Part shown: piece by piece, positions 18,199 through 27,659 of the stretch
Numbering within the stretch: position 1 is the first letter of the stretch
Layout of the letters: every line of letters begins with the position of its first letter
Source of the DNA: Hydrogenophilales bacterium
GTDB taxonomy: Bacteria; Pseudomonadota; Gammaproteobacteria; Burkholderiales; Thiobacillaceae
Length of the DNA: 64,000 bases
Assembly: GCA_016703155.1 (NCBI GenBank)
Contig: JADJCP010000002.1
Coordinates: 1-64,000, forward strand
Reading direction: 5' to 3'
Notes under the pieces: generated by a model
Database searches by the model: none
The model's input: the letters and a program-made list of their open reading frames with translations, nothing else
What the model was told of the DNA's origin: nothing
Position numbers and translations under genes: made by a program

Positions 18199-18994
18199 AT
18201 GATGAGCACGACCCCTCACCCCATCAGCCCGCTGCGCCAGCGCATGCTGGATGACATGCGGATGCGCAAGCTCGCACCCAAGACCCAGAGCCATTACCTC
18301 CGGGCCGTGCGCTGTTTCGCCCAGTACCTTGGCCGCTCGCCCGACACCGCCACGATCGACGATCTGCGCCGCTACCAGTTGCACCTGGTCGATACGGGCA
18401 CTTCGCCCATCTCGCTCAACGCGGCGATCACGGGACTGAAGTTCTTTTGCGATGTCACCCTCCGGCAACCTGGGCTGATGGCCGGAATGGAACCGGTACG
18501 GGTACCGCGCACCCTGCCCGTGGTACTGAGCCGCGAGGAAGTCGCCCGCCTGATTGAGGCGGCCGGCAACCTCAAGCACCAGACCGCCCTGGCAGTCGCC
18601 TACGGTGCCGGCCTGCGTGTTAGCGAAGTGGTCGCGCTCAAGGTGGGTGACATCGACAGCCAGCGCATGACGCTTCGGGTTGAACAGGGCAAGGGCGGAA
18701 AGGATCGTTACGCCTTGCTCTCGCCGGTGCTACTAGGCCGGTTGCGTGCCTGGTGGCGGGTGGCACGCGCCCAAGGCAAGATGCCCGACGGCGGCTGGCT
18801 GTTTCCGGGGATGAGTCCCATTGACCACCTGAGCACCCGGCAGTTAAGCCGGGCGGTGCACATCGCCGCCCAAGCCGCGAACCTCGACAAGCGGGTATCC
18901 ATGCACACCCTTCGGCACTCCTTCGCCACCCATCTCCTGGAAGCCAAGGTCGACATCCGCCTGATACAGGTCCTGCTTGGGCACAAGAAACTCG

Positions 18995-19023
18995 ACTATC
19001 TCCCGCGCCGGACTATGTCCCGC
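18995..19023 (+). repeat. Left inverted repeat of the RIT element
   Basis: Begins ACTATCTCCCGC and continues with ACTATGTCCCGC, so the repeat itself holds two related 12-mers. A third, inverted copy of the second word (GCGGGACATAG) lies further in at 19067-19077 and could form a hairpin or a recombinase arm site. Confidence 0.8.
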
Positions 19024-19085
19024 AGCATTTGCAAACACCAATAGCCGGGCATGCACATGCACTTCGCGGGACATAGGTGGCCGCG

Positions 19086-20084
19086 CTACAAGCCCTTGAG
19101 GAACGCGAGTAGCGGATCATCGGGCCGATATCGGCCAGGCTTGACGTCTGGTGGCTTCGTCTTGCCCAGAACAGCCTGCTTCATCGCCAAATCGGCATCC
19201 AGATAGATCTGAGTCGTCTCGATCGACTCATGCCCGAGCCATAGTGCGATCGTCGATTGCTCAACGCCCTCTTGCAGCAAGTCCATGGCAGTCGTGTGAC
19301 GCAGCACGTGTGGGCTCACACGCTTGCTCTTCAGTGACGGGCATTTCTCAGCGGCGGTTCTGACGTGCTTGTTGAGCAGGTAGTGCACGCCGTGAGAACT
19401 CAGAATGCCACCGCGTGCGTTCGGGAACAGCGGCTGGTCCTCAGTCAGCGGCGGTTCTCGTGACCACGCGGCCAGTACTACGCGCGTGTTCTTGCTCAGT
19501 GGCGTGCACCGTTCCTTGCGTCCCTTGCCGATGACCCGGACGTGGGCACCAACGCCGACGTGCAGATCATCATGCTTCAGGCTTGTCAGCTCCGACAGCC
19601 TCAACCCGGTCTGCACAGCCAGCAGCAGCAATGCGTGATCACGGCGACCCGACCAGTTTCGCTGATCCGGCGCAGCAAGCAGTGCGTCAACCTCCTGACG
19701 GTTGAGGAATGGCACCAGCCCGCGCGTGAACCGCTTGGCCGGGATTGCCAGAACGCGTTGGATCTGTGCCGAGTGCGTCGGCGCTTCGAACGCCGCGAAG
19801 CGGAAGAACGAGTGCACAGCCGTCAACCGCAGGTTGCGCGTGCGGGCGGTAATGCCACGTGCCCGCTCCATTTCGTCAAGGAAGGCCATCACCAGCGGCG
19901 CATCAATGTCGTCCAGCGCCAGTGCCGAGGGTGTCTTGCGCAGACGTTTGTGCACGAATTGCAGCAGCATCTTGAAGGTGTCGCGGTACGAAGCAATCGT
20001 GTGCGCACTGGCTTGGCGCTGCTGCATCAGGCGCTGGGTAAAGAACCGCTCCAGGAGAACACCGAAATTGGGTTGGTCACTCAT
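19086..20084 (-). CDS. RIT tyrosine recombinase, third gene
   Basis: 332 codons. Core-binding domain in the first 110 residues (SAHTIASYRDTFKMLLQF). The catalytic domain carries GLRLSELTSL (Arg), the HVLRHTTAMDLLQ box (HxxR), GHESIETTQIY (His and nucleophile Tyr). All catalytic residues are intact. Its ATG 20084 overlaps the stop of the second recombinase, so the trio is one transcription unit. Confidence 0.85.
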   Translation of the reverse strand: MSDQPNFGVLLERFFTQRLMQQRQASAHTIASYRDTFKMLLQFVHKRLRKTPSALALDDIDAPLVMAFLDEMERARGITARTRNLRLTAVHSFFRFAAFEAPTHSAQIQRVLAIPAKRFTRGLVPFLNRQEVDALLAAPDQRNWSGRRDHALLLLAVQTGLRLSELTSLKHDDLHVGVGAHVRVIGKGRKERCTPLSKNTRVVLAAWSREPPLTEDQPLFPNARGGILSSHGVHYLLNKHVRTAAEKCPSLKSKRVSPHVLRHTTAMDLLQEGVEQSTIALWLGHESIETTQIYLDADLAMKQAVLGKTKPPDVKPGRYRPDDPLLAFLKGL

Positions 20085-21019
20085 GACGACTCTCCCCAGC
20101 GCCGCTCCAGCCGGACCATCGCTTGGGCCATCAACTCGGGGTTGGCGCTCAGGTACCAGTAGGTGCCAGATATGCAGACGTGCCCGAGGTAGGTCGACAG
20201 CAGCGGCATCTCACGCCCTGGGTCCTTGTCCGCCTGGTACCACCGCGTCAGTGTCTGAACGGCGAAGCGATGCCTGAAGTCATGCAGCCGTGGCCCCTTG
20301 CTCGCACCGACCGCGCGCAGGCCCGTGTTGTGTGACAGCGTGTAGAAGGTTCGATGGACATGGCCGCTGTCGAGGCGAGTGCCGCGACGCGAGACGAACA
20401 CGTAGGTGGAGACTGGATAGTGGAAGAACTGGTCGCGACGGGTGAGGTAGTCGGCCAGTACTGCGCAGACGGACGAATGAATTGGCACCAGCCGCCACTG
20501 ACCGAACTTGGCGCCACGAATCGTCAGGACCGCCTGCTTGAGGTCGACGTCGGCAAGCTTGAGATTCAGCGCTTCGGACAGGCGCATGCCCGTTACACTG
20601 AGCAGGCCGATCAAGCCGTGGAACACCCACGGGCGGAGCGGCGTCGACGGCCAGGCTACAGGAAGTTCCAACGCCGCATCCAACAGCCGCCTGATCTCGT
20701 CCTCGGTGTACAGGTGTGGTCTGGCGCGCGTGGAGTGGTGTGGCAATAGGCCGAGCGGAGGGATCTCCGTGCGACTGTCGGTGGCGCTGCGATGGCGGGC
20801 GAAGCCGCGCACGAAGCAAAGCCGGCGGGCCCACTCGGCGGGTTGTACCGATGCACATTGAGCCCACTCAACCGCCAGGCGGACGCTGATGTGCTCGGCG
20901 TAGTGCTCTTCCATGAAGCTGACGAACCGCGGCAACAACAGCCCTTCGTCGTGCATCTTGTAGCCCAGCCCTCGGCGCAGATCGATGTATTCCTGCATGG
21001 CTTCGCGCAAGGTGTTCAT
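20081..21019 (-). CDS. RIT tyrosine recombinase, second gene
   Basis: 312 codons, overlapping both neighbours by 4 bp. GMRLSEALNLKL (Arg), HDFRHRFAVQTLTRW (HxxR) and GHVCISGTYWYL (His, Tyr) are present, so it looks active. In Tn554-like and RIT systems all recombinases of the set act together, which is why the order and overlaps are conserved. Confidence 0.85.
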   Translation of the reverse strand: MNTLREAMQEYIDLRRGLGYKMHDEGLLLPRFVSFMEEHYAEHISVRLAVEWAQCASVQPAEWARRLCFVRGFARHRSATDSRTEIPPLGLLPHHSTRARPHLYTEDEIRRLLDAALELPVAWPSTPLRPWVFHGLIGLLSVTGMRLSEALNLKLADVDLKQAVLTIRGAKFGQWRLVPIHSSVCAVLADYLTRRDQFFHYPVSTYVFVSRRGTRLDSGHVHRTFYTLSHNTGLRAVGASKGPRLHDFRHRFAVQTLTRWYQADKDPGREMPLLSTYLGHVCISGTYWYLSANPELMAQAMVRLERRWGESS

Positions 21020-22263
21020 CGTGCACTCCCGGGCCAGGCCATGACCACGGTTCGCAACGCATCCAGATCTACCTTGGCATAGATGCTGGTGGTCTGTGGG
21101 CTGCGGTGGCGCAGCACCTGGCCGATCTCGGGCAGCGACGCGCCTTGTTGCAGCATGTGAGCGGCCAAGGCATGCCGGAACTGATGCGAGCCACGATGCG
21201 GTGCGTCGACCTTAGCCCGCTCAAGCGCGTAGCGCACGATTGAGCCCACGCCATCGGATCCGTCCAGCAGACCGCGGATCGGCGCCATAGAACGAAGGAA
21301 GAGATGTCGGTCCCCCACAGGTCGGTCGACCGTGCTGCAGATACGCGGCAATGGCAGTGCCAACATCGGCGGGCAGCGGCAGTAAGCTCTGTCGTCCACC
21401 CTTGCCGTGAATGCGCAGTTGCGCCAGGTCCCAGTCAATGTCGTCCAGAGTCAGTCTGATGATCTCGCAGGCGCGCAGCCCGAGACGCGCCAGAAGCAGC
21501 AGGACAGCACGATCACGTAGGCCAACCGCGGTCAATCGGTTGCAGCTGTCGATAGCGCGCTGTGCGTGCTCGGCAGCGATCGCCTTGGGAATCGGCGGCG
21601 TGGTCGTCCAGGTGGCGACGGACGGTACGCTGGCGGCGAGCCCGGCTGAGACTTCGCCCCGGAACTCGCAGAAGCGCAGGAAAGACCGCAACGCCTTGGC
21701 AACACCCTTCACAGCCGGGGGGGCCATGCGCTTCGACTCTTGTCGAACGAACGCGATAGAGTCGCTCGGGCAAAGGTCATGCAGGCAGACCTCCGCTTGC
21801 CCGAAGCGCCAGACCAGGAACTGCCGGGCCAGTCTGATGTAGGTGTCAACGGAGGCCGCCGCCAGCCCTTGATTGCGTTGTAGGTGTTGCGCGAAGTCGG
21901 TAGCGACGAGGTCAACAGCCGTCGTGCATGAAGCAGCGGCAGCGCAGAGCCCTCGCTCACGCAGAAATAGCAGCAGTAGTGTCAGCGCTTGTCGCCCTGG
22001 CGGCGCGTCTCAGTGCGTCGCGAGCGGCGCCGAGCCCGACTGCGCTGAAATCGTTCGATGTCGTCGTCAGTCAGTACTTCAACGTCAATGCCGCGCTCCT
22101 CGAACCATCGGCCAAAAGCCAATGCGTGTCTCGCCACGATGCAGGCGTAGCCCGCCGAGTATTGTTGACTGCTCAGCCAGGTGACGAACGAGCCGAGGTG
22201 CTCAGCAGACGTGCCGCCAATCGCGCGGACCCGCGCATCGGCTATCTCGTAGGAATGCTCCAT
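21016..22263 (-). pseudogene. RIT tyrosine recombinase, first gene, two frameshifts
   Basis: Starts at ATG 22263 with GGAGGTCATC upstream. The protein is continuous over three reading frames: 22263 to about 22010, about 22010 to 21315, and 21315 to 21016. The second switch lies in GGGGG (CCCCC 21312-21316 on plus), where one G fewer gives PTCGDRHLFLR. Catalytic residues are all there (GLRACEIIRLTL, HQFRHALAAHMLQ, HRSPQTTSIY). Either the element is dead or these are assembly errors; the intact partners favour the latter. Confidence 0.7.
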
Positions 22264-22360
22264 GATGACCTCCTTGAGGGCGGAATTGCCCGACAACGAG
22301 GATGACAATGTTCAGCGAACATCGTAGGCAGCCTTAGGTAGATCAGGGCGTCAAGTCCGC

Positions 22361-22389
22361 ACGGGACATAGTTCGGTGCGGGAGATAGT
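22361..22389 (-). repeat. Right inverted repeat of the RIT element
   Basis: On the minus strand it reads ACTATCTCCCGC then ACTATGTCCCGT, 26 of 29 bases identical with the left repeat. Confidence 0.8.
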
Positions 22390-22419
22390 CCAGCCTATGT
22401 ACTGAAGTCCATAGGCTGG
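22390..22419. repeat. Terminal 30-bp palindrome of the RIT element
   Basis: CCAGCCTATG, ten-base spacer, CATAGGCTGG: a perfect 10-bp inverted repeat found only at this end. It has no counterpart at the left border and is not part of the integrase, so it was brought in or made by the insertion. Confidence 0.65.
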
Positions 22420-22511
22420 AAACCACCGCCCTGTATGCCCAAGTGGCCACCGATCTGCTGCGCGAAGTGATCAGCCCGCTGGAACGACTCTACCCCATGT
22501 AAGGGGCGCCC

Positions 22512-23702
22512 ATGGGGCGCGCCGCCCTGGAGGTCGCGGACATCTTCCGCGCGCATGGGCCGTCCTGGCGCAGTGAACAGGCGGGGCACCTGAGCCTCGC
22601 GCAACTGAAGGTCATGTCGGCCATCGAACAGTGCCGCAGCGCGGCGCTGGGGGGACACCTGCTGCATTGCGATGCCTGCGGCGAGGTCGAGATCAGTTAC
22701 AACTCGTGCCGCAACCGGCACTGCCCGAAATGCCAGGGTCGCGCCGCGAGGCATTGGCTGGACGCCAGAATGGCCGATCTCTTGCCGGTCGAGTATTACC
22801 ATGTGGTGTTCACCCTGCCGGCACCGCTCAGTTCCCTGGCTTATCACAACAAGGCGGTGCTCTACGGCCTGCTGTTCGAGGTGGCGGCCGAGACCCTGAC
22901 CAGGATCGCGGCAGACCCGAAGCACCTGGGCGCGCGGATCGGCACCACCCTGGTCCTGCATACCTGGGGCTCGGCCATGACGCATCACCCGCACGTGCAT
23001 GGCATCGTGCCCGGCGGTGGCGTGTCCCTGGACGGTGAACGCTGGGTGGCCTGTCGGCCCGGCTTCTTCCTGCCGGTGCGCGTTCTCTCCCGGCTGTTCC
23101 GGCGGCGCTTTCTGGAAGAACTGAAGAAGGTGCATGGCCGCGGTCGGCTCCAGTTCTTCGGCGAGTTCGCCGGCCTGTCTGACCCCCACGCCTTTGCCGA
23201 GTGGCTTGCCCCTCTACGGAAACAGGAGTGGGTGGTCTATGCCAAGCGCCCCTTCGCTGGACCCGAAGCGGTGCTCGCCTATCTGTCACGCTATACCCAC
23301 CGAGTGGCGATTTCCAACCGCCGGCTCGTCTCGCTGGATGCGCGCGGTGTGGCCTTCCGCTACAAGGACTACCGGGCCAGGAGCGGCCTACGTATGAAGA
23401 CCATGACGCTCGCCCCAGAGGAGTTCATGCGCCGCTTTCTGCTGCATGTACTGCCCACCGGGTTTCACCGCATCAGTCATTACGGCCTCTTGGCCAATGC
23501 CGGGCGGCGGGCGAATCTGGCCCGGGTGCGCGACCTACTTCAGATCCCTGCTGACCCCACGACGGAGTCCAATGACGCATCGGCATCCAATCGTCCACCG
23601 ACCTTCGTCTGCCCGCACTGCGGTGCGCCGATGAGGGTGGTCGAGTTCCTGCCGCGCGGCCAGCCGATCCGGGCACCACCGCCCCGGCAGGGGGCGCCAT
23701 GA
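22512..23702 (+). CDS. IS91-family HUH transposase
   Basis: 396 codons from ATG 22512, 10 bp after the integrase stop. An N-terminal zinc finger (CDACGEVEISYNSCRNRHCPKC, split here as CDAC and CRNRHCPKC) is followed by the HUH metal-binding motif HPHVHGIVPGG and the Tyr region YLSRYTHRVAISNRR. The C-terminus has another CPHC pair. IS91-type enzymes transpose by rolling-circle replication and can carry flanking DNA. Its ends in this window could not be fixed. Confidence 0.9.
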   Translation: MGRAALEVADIFRAHGPSWRSEQAGHLSLAQLKVMSAIEQCRSAALGGHLLHCDACGEVEISYNSCRNRHCPKCQGRAARHWLDARMADLLPVEYYHVVFTLPAPLSSLAYHNKAVLYGLLFEVAAETLTRIAADPKHLGARIGTTLVLHTWGSAMTHHPHVHGIVPGGGVSLDGERWVACRPGFFLPVRVLSRLFRRRFLEELKKVHGRGRLQFFGEFAGLSDPHAFAEWLAPLRKQEWVVYAKRPFAGPEAVLAYLSRYTHRVAISNRRLVSLDARGVAFRYKDYRARSGLRMKTMTLAPEEFMRRFLLHVLPTGFHRISHYGLLANAGRRANLARVRDLLQIPADPTTESNDASASNRPPTFVCPHCGAPMRVVEFLPRGQPIRAPPPRQGAP

Positions 23703-24131
23703 TCTCCCGGCCACGGCCCATCCCTCCAACGACGCGTCATCCAGATTGGCGGTCAGGGAGGGCTTTGGCCGACAGGTGCCAGGCCGGCTTCGGTGACCCA
23801 CAGAACAAGCTCACTTACAGGGTGCTTGGCTACCGCACGGCCAAATCGCCAGTTCCGCATCGGCGAGTTGGGCCCTATTCCCTGCCAATGTGCGACCAAC
23901 CCGCCCAGCCAGACATTCAAATCCCCATAGCCCTGCGGTAATTCAACCCCCACCACCTTCGCCCGCGGTTTCCTCCCTCGAGGCTTCTCCGCCGCCTGCC
24001 CGGTCAGGGCATCAGGTCATCACACGATCGTGCGCAGGGGCAGGCATCGGACAAGCCTTAACACAAGCGGAAATTCGTCCTCACCGGATAGCTGCCACTG
24101 GAACGGCCGCTTCACTCTGCAACCTGTCAGT
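23703..24131. other. Region without a recognised gene, right flank of IS91-type unit
   Basis: No convincing gene. One end of the IS91-type unit must be here; I could not identify its conserved end sequence. The sequence around 23720-23800 is GC-rich with several short inverted words. Confidence 0.4.
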
Positions 24132-24584
24132 TCACCAACTCCAGTTCATGGCATGCGCCTCCCATTCAGTTCTGCCTAGTGCGTTCTGGATTCGTGTCGG
24201 AGGCAAGCCACAGCGGTCCTGATACCAGAGGAACAGGGCGGAACTGTAATTGTTGCCGGCCACCATGGAACCGGAGTCAAACAGGGCAACCGTCAGGACT
24301 GACGGCATGAACTCGCAAACCCGATCATTAGCGGCTTTCAGAAGCCGACCCGATGTCTCGTCTCTGCGCGTGTAGGCCACTGGCGGTATCAATATCGGCC
24401 CAAGGTGGAACCCACAATGGGCCACCCCCCAGCGCCTAGCCATGCTCAGGTGGGCCTGGATCAGACGCCGGTTGAATTCTCGCTCGGGTAAGCCTGGTAA
24501 TGGCGTTCGGTAAGTCCGTAATTGCTGCAAGCCCTGCAACTCGATTATTCGACCTAATTGCAGCTGCAAGCGATAACCCCCCAT
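24132..24584 (-). CDS. Hypothetical protein, family copy 1
   Basis: 150 codons. It is clearly homologous to the frameshifted gene at 27006-27466: GR-IEL near the start, a middle AFFD-like TVALFDS, then SSALFLWYQDRCGLP and a C-terminus ending NWSW (DWSW in the other). Rich in aromatic residues, no signal peptide or membrane helix. The family is unknown to me. Both copies are transcribed away from a CGACA-N5-TGTCG palindrome and flank the WYL regulator and the PD-(D/E)XK gene, so they probably belong to the same regulated system. Confidence 0.6.
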   Translation of the reverse strand: MGGYRLQLQLGRIIELQGLQQLRTYRTPLPGLPEREFNRRLIQAHLSMARRWGVAHCGFHLGPILIPPVAYTRRDETSGRLLKAANDRVCEFMPSVLTVALFDSGSMVAGNNYSSALFLWYQDRCGLPPTRIQNALGRTEWEAHAMNWSW

Positions 24585-24663
24585 AGGGCTCGATTCTGTT
24601 CCGTGTCATCAGAATCATGGGCTAATCCTGAAACCACACACAGACAGCGATCCTCGGCACACA

Positions 24664-24682
24664 CGCGACAAGATATGTCGTG
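24664..24682. promoter_or_regulatory. Palindromic operator of the WYL-linked group, site 1
   Basis: CGACA (24666-24670), spacer AGATA, TGTCG (24676-24680), with two more paired bases outside one mismatch. It lies between the divergent genes 24132-24584 and 24807-25826. The same design is found at 27515 and 35485. Confidence 0.65.
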
Positions 24683-24806
24683 TTATCGCGCGCAACTCCA
24701 CGACTACAACCACGTCCTATTTCGTCGCGCATAGGCTTATCCTCAGTTGTCAGGCGTAGTAAGGCCCCTGATACTCCCACCCCACTGATGCTCATAAGGC
24801 TTGCAG

Positions 24807-25826
24807 ATGCCTGCCAACGAAAAACGCCATACCCTGCTACGGCAATGGGAACTGCTCAAAGCCCTGCCTTCCTTTCAGGAGAACGCCACCGGCAAAGCTG
24901 CCAAGGCGTTGATGTACGACCTTCAGGCGGCGGGCTTCGACGTCGATCTGCGCACCGTGCAGCGAGACTTGCAGGATCTATCCAGCCTTTTCCCGATTGA
25001 AGCGAATGACAAAAGCAAGCCGTTCGGCTGGCGCTGGGCGAGGCAGGCGCATATCGGCATGCCCGGCCTCACCGTGGGTGAAGCGGTGGCGTTGAAACTG
25101 GTCGAAGACCATCTGCGACAATTGCTGCCGCCCGCGCTGATGAACGGCATGGGTGGCTTGTTCAAGCAAGCGGGCTTGCGGCTAGAGGCGTTGCACGGCG
25201 AGAACCCCACGGCGGATTGGCCCCCCAAAGTGAAGTCTGTTCCGGCGTCGCAGCCGATGCTGCCTCCCGCCGTCGATGAGGCGATCCAGGCCGAAATTTC
25301 CATGGCCTTGTTGGCAGGTCGGCAGATCCACGCGACCTATCGGCCGGCGACCAGCGAGGAGAGCAAGGAATACATATTGCATCCCCTCGGTCTGGTGTTG
25401 CGTGGCGCGGTCCTGTATCTCGTTGCTACCGCCTTCGGCTATCAAGATGCGCGAACGTATGCCGTGCATCGATTTGAGAGGGTTGAACGTTTACTTGACC
25501 CCATCGCAATCCCTCCGGGCTTCGATCTGGATCGGGAACTGGCAAAGGGCATGGCTCAGTTTGGCGACTGGGGCGATCCCATGACCATCCAGCTTCGTTG
25601 CCACCCGGACCTGGCATTCCATCTGGGTGAAACCCCCCTGGCTACGGATCAGCGCATGACCGATGCCGGCGAGGGCCACATGCATGTGACCGCCACGGTC
25701 AACAACACCTGGCAATTACGCTGGTGGTTGCTGTCTCAGGGGGCGAAGGTGAAAGTGCTAGCACCAGAGTGGCTGGTAAGAGAAGTGGCCACCGATGTAT
25801 CTATGATGGCGGATCAGTACCGCTGA
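24807..25826 (+). CDS. WYL-domain transcriptional regulator
   Basis: 339 codons from ATG 24807. N-terminal winged helix-turn-helix (residues about 8-60: LKALPSFQENATGKAAKALM … VDLRTVQRDLQDL). The WYL region follows from about residue 170 (QIHATYRPAT, HPLGLVLRGAVLYLVATAF, the family's WYL position reads LYL), and the C-terminal extension has the usual WCX-like pattern. WYL regulators bind nucleic-acid ligands and often repress phage-defence genes. A palindrome 130 bp upstream is a likely self-operator. Confidence 0.85.
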   Translation: MPANEKRHTLLRQWELLKALPSFQENATGKAAKALMYDLQAAGFDVDLRTVQRDLQDLSSLFPIEANDKSKPFGWRWARQAHIGMPGLTVGEAVALKLVEDHLRQLLPPALMNGMGGLFKQAGLRLEALHGENPTADWPPKVKSVPASQPMLPPAVDEAIQAEISMALLAGRQIHATYRPATSEESKEYILHPLGLVLRGAVLYLVATAFGYQDARTYAVHRFERVERLLDPIAIPPGFDLDRELAKGMAQFGDWGDPMTIQLRCHPDLAFHLGETPLATDQRMTDAGEGHMHVTATVNNTWQLRWWLLSQGAKVKVLAPEWLVREVATDVSMMADQYR

Positions 25827-25859
25827 TATCAGATTGCACATTCTTGACTGGGCAACATA

Positions 25860-27383
25860 ATGAACGCAGGGTTATTGGGCGCCTTGGCGCTACGGTTCTC
25901 CACCTCACCAGAAAATCTGGCTACAGAAGGGCTGCTTTATGTTTTGCATAGCTCTCTCGCATCCAGATCAGCTTTCGAAGACATCATACGGACTTGCGAT
26001 GTCGAAACAGAATCAGACCTACGTTACGACACACAACGCATAGGGGATGGTGGCGAGATTCCAGACATGGTGGCATTGGATAAATCAGGTAGAGAGCGAT
26101 TAATTGTCGAAGCGAAATTTTGGGCATCGTTGACTGACAATCAACCGGTTAGGTATTTAGACAGATTGCCTGTTGGTCTACCAGGGTTGCTGCTGTTCAT
26201 AACACCCTCGGCACGCTTCGGCACACTCTGGCCGGAACTGATCAGACGCTGCGTGGAGGCGGGTCAACTGGCCGAGAATTCCTGCCCTTTCATAGAAAAT
26301 CACGTTCTCCGAGCCGTTAGAGTCAGTGAGCATCATGCCCTCGCAATGGTGAGTTGGCGGGAATTATGCATGCGCTTGAAATTGGCCTGCCAAGACCAGG
26401 GAGATTTCAGCGCTATAGCGAGTATTGATCAACTGGCTGGGCTGTGCGAAAGGATGGACGCAAATGCATTTCTGCCCCTAACTTCAGAGGAATTGGGTTC
26501 CGGTTTGGGGCGAAGATATAAGCAGTTCATCGACCTCGCTTCAAAGGCCGTTGACAGGGCCATTGCGCTGAACGTTGCGGCAAGACCAACTGGACGGAAC
26601 AGATCAGGTGGTTGGTATCCACTTGTTCTCTGTGGAAACCCGGCTTATGTCTGCTTCAACCCCGATTTATGGGAGCAGTACGCCGAGACACCGCTGTGGT
26701 TGAGGATCGATAACCCTGATGATTCCAGGCTAGCGCATGTGTTGGACAACTTGCTTAGCCACGCATGCTTCATGAACGGCATTAAAGCGATTCGCAAGTT
26801 GGATGATGGCAGGTTATGGATCCCGCTATATCCAGTTATTGGCAAGGAAGAAACTGCCGTCCTTGATGACTTGGTTGACCAACTTCGTGTGGTATCGGAT
26901 GTAATTTCATCTGCAGGAATTCAGGCTAAAGCCCCTCCGAACTCAATGTGCCAAGATGCCAATAATGTCCGCCAACAAAAACGGGCCAGCTTGAACGCAC
27001 CACTGTCACCAACTCCAATCGCACGCATTGGGCTCCCAGTCCAATGTGCGCAATGCCGTTACCACCCGCTGTGTAGGCAGCCCCCAACGATTCTGATACC
27101 ACACCACCAGTACCGAGCTACACATAATCGAGGATCGACCCCGACTGAATCGAAGATGGCAAACGTCACGATGGTTGGCAGCGCTTCGAGTGGCCCTCTA
27201 GGGTCTGATGCTTGGTGCGGAATGGGCGATAACCTGGGCTCGATCAATACTGGCGCCAAAGGCAACGAAAGCTGTTCTGCCCATTCCCTAGCCCATCGCA
27301 GGTGCCATTCGATGAATTCGCTGTTGAGATCCCGGTATGGCGTACCGAAGAGCATCAATTCGTATGTATGCCGCTGGATATGA
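25860..27383 (+). CDS. PD-(D/E)XK nuclease-like protein
   Basis: The frame is open for 507 codons but probably only the first 360 or so are the ancestral protein; the last 130 lie opposite the gene at 27006-27466 and have no coding sense. PD-(D/E)XK motif: D69 (IPDMVALD), E84 and K86 (LIVEAKFW), Q95 (DNQPVRYL). The N-terminal helical part (LATEGLLYVLHSS) is typical of defence nucleases of this class. It starts 34 bp after the WYL regulator and is likely co-transcribed. Confidence 0.7.
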   Translation: MNAGLLGALALRFSTSPENLATEGLLYVLHSSLASRSAFEDIIRTCDVETESDLRYDTQRIGDGGEIPDMVALDKSGRERLIVEAKFWASLTDNQPVRYLDRLPVGLPGLLLFITPSARFGTLWPELIRRCVEAGQLAENSCPFIENHVLRAVRVSEHHALAMVSWRELCMRLKLACQDQGDFSAIASIDQLAGLCERMDANAFLPLTSEELGSGLGRRYKQFIDLASKAVDRAIALNVAARPTGRNRSGGWYPLVLCGNPAYVCFNPDLWEQYAETPLWLRIDNPDDSRLAHVLDNLLSHACFMNGIKAIRKLDDGRLWIPLYPVIGKEETAVLDDLVDQLRVVSDVISSAGIQAKAPPNSMCQDANNVRQQKRASLNAPLSPTPIARIGLPVQCAQCRYHPLCRQPPTILIPHHQYRATHNRGSTPTESKMANVTMVGSASSGPLGSDAWCGMGDNLGSINTGAKGNESCSAHSLAHRRCHSMNSLLRSRYGVPKSINSYVCRWI

Positions 27384-27466
27384 CACCTGAGTTCGATGTT
27401 CCGGCCCATAGTTTGATCGAGGGAATAGCGGCCCACGCAGAGTGGGTGTGGTTTCTTCGTTTTCAT
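27006..27466 (-). pseudogene. Hypothetical protein, family copy 2, frameshifted
   Basis: From the start at 27466 the frame is homologous to 24132-24584 until about codon 110, then becomes unrelated and stops at 27059. In a neighbouring frame the homology resumes at once (CSSVLVVWYQNRWGLP versus YSSALFLWYQDRCGLP) and ends at TGA 27006-27008, as in the first copy. One missing C on the coding strand (plus-strand GG at 27132-27133) explains it. The gene is convergent with and overlaps the end of the PD-(D/E)XK frame. Confidence 0.65.
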
Positions 27467-27512
27467 AAATTTGCCAGCGAATGTCCAAACATGTCTTTAC
27501 CTTATCAACCGG

Positions 27513-27531
27513 CGCGACAGGATATGTCGTG
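27513..27531. promoter_or_regulatory. Palindromic operator of the WYL-linked group, site 2
   Basis: CGACA (27515-27519), spacer GGATA, TGTCG (27525-27529), with CG/GC paired just outside one mismatch, exactly as in site 1. It is 49 bp upstream of the start at 27466 and 130 bp upstream of the gene at 27660. Confidence 0.65.
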
Positions 27532-27659
27532 CCGAATGATGGTGCAGGCATCTCCAGGAAGGATTGTTTGCGTCTCATCCCGTCGCAGCCTCCGGCAACC
27601 TATCCGTGACGGAGCGTTGGGCTCCCGATCCGATGATGTTGAACGAAAGGGGGAAGGCG

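Larger units (their letters stand above)
18995..22419. mobile_element. RIT element (three tyrosine recombinases in series)
   Basis: Three adjoining, overlapping tyrosine-recombinase genes on the minus strand, flanked by imperfect 29-bp inverted repeats (18995-19023 and 22361-22389, 26 of 29 matching). This is the defining structure of RIT elements (recombinase in trio). The exact borders follow from the split integrase: joining 18994 to 22420 restores its reading frame. That makes the 30 bp beyond the right repeat, a palindrome, part of the element. Length 3425 bp. Confidence 0.85.
18199..22502 (+). pseudogene. Tyrosine integrase of the IS91-type unit, split by a RIT element
   Basis: The first part, 18199-18994, encodes a normal tyrosine recombinase up to HKKL: core-binding domain (residues about 10-90), then GAGLRVSEVVAL with the first catalytic Arg and HTLRHSFATHLLE with the HxxR box. 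The last part, 22420-22502, continues with ETTALYAQVA including the nucleophile Tyr and ends at TAA. Removing exactly 18995-22419 leaves 879 bp, 293 codons in frame. Such integrases often precede IS91-family transposases. As it stands the first fragment ends after a short run of foreign residues at 19044 and lacks the Tyr, so the enzyme is dead. Confidence 0.85.

Noticed and set aside
26950..27383. C-terminal 130 residues of the PD-(D/E)XK frame as a real domain
   Set aside because: They lie opposite the family copy 2 gene, whose homology to copy 1 proves that the minus strand is coding; the plus frame there reads as low-complexity Ser/Pro/Cys.
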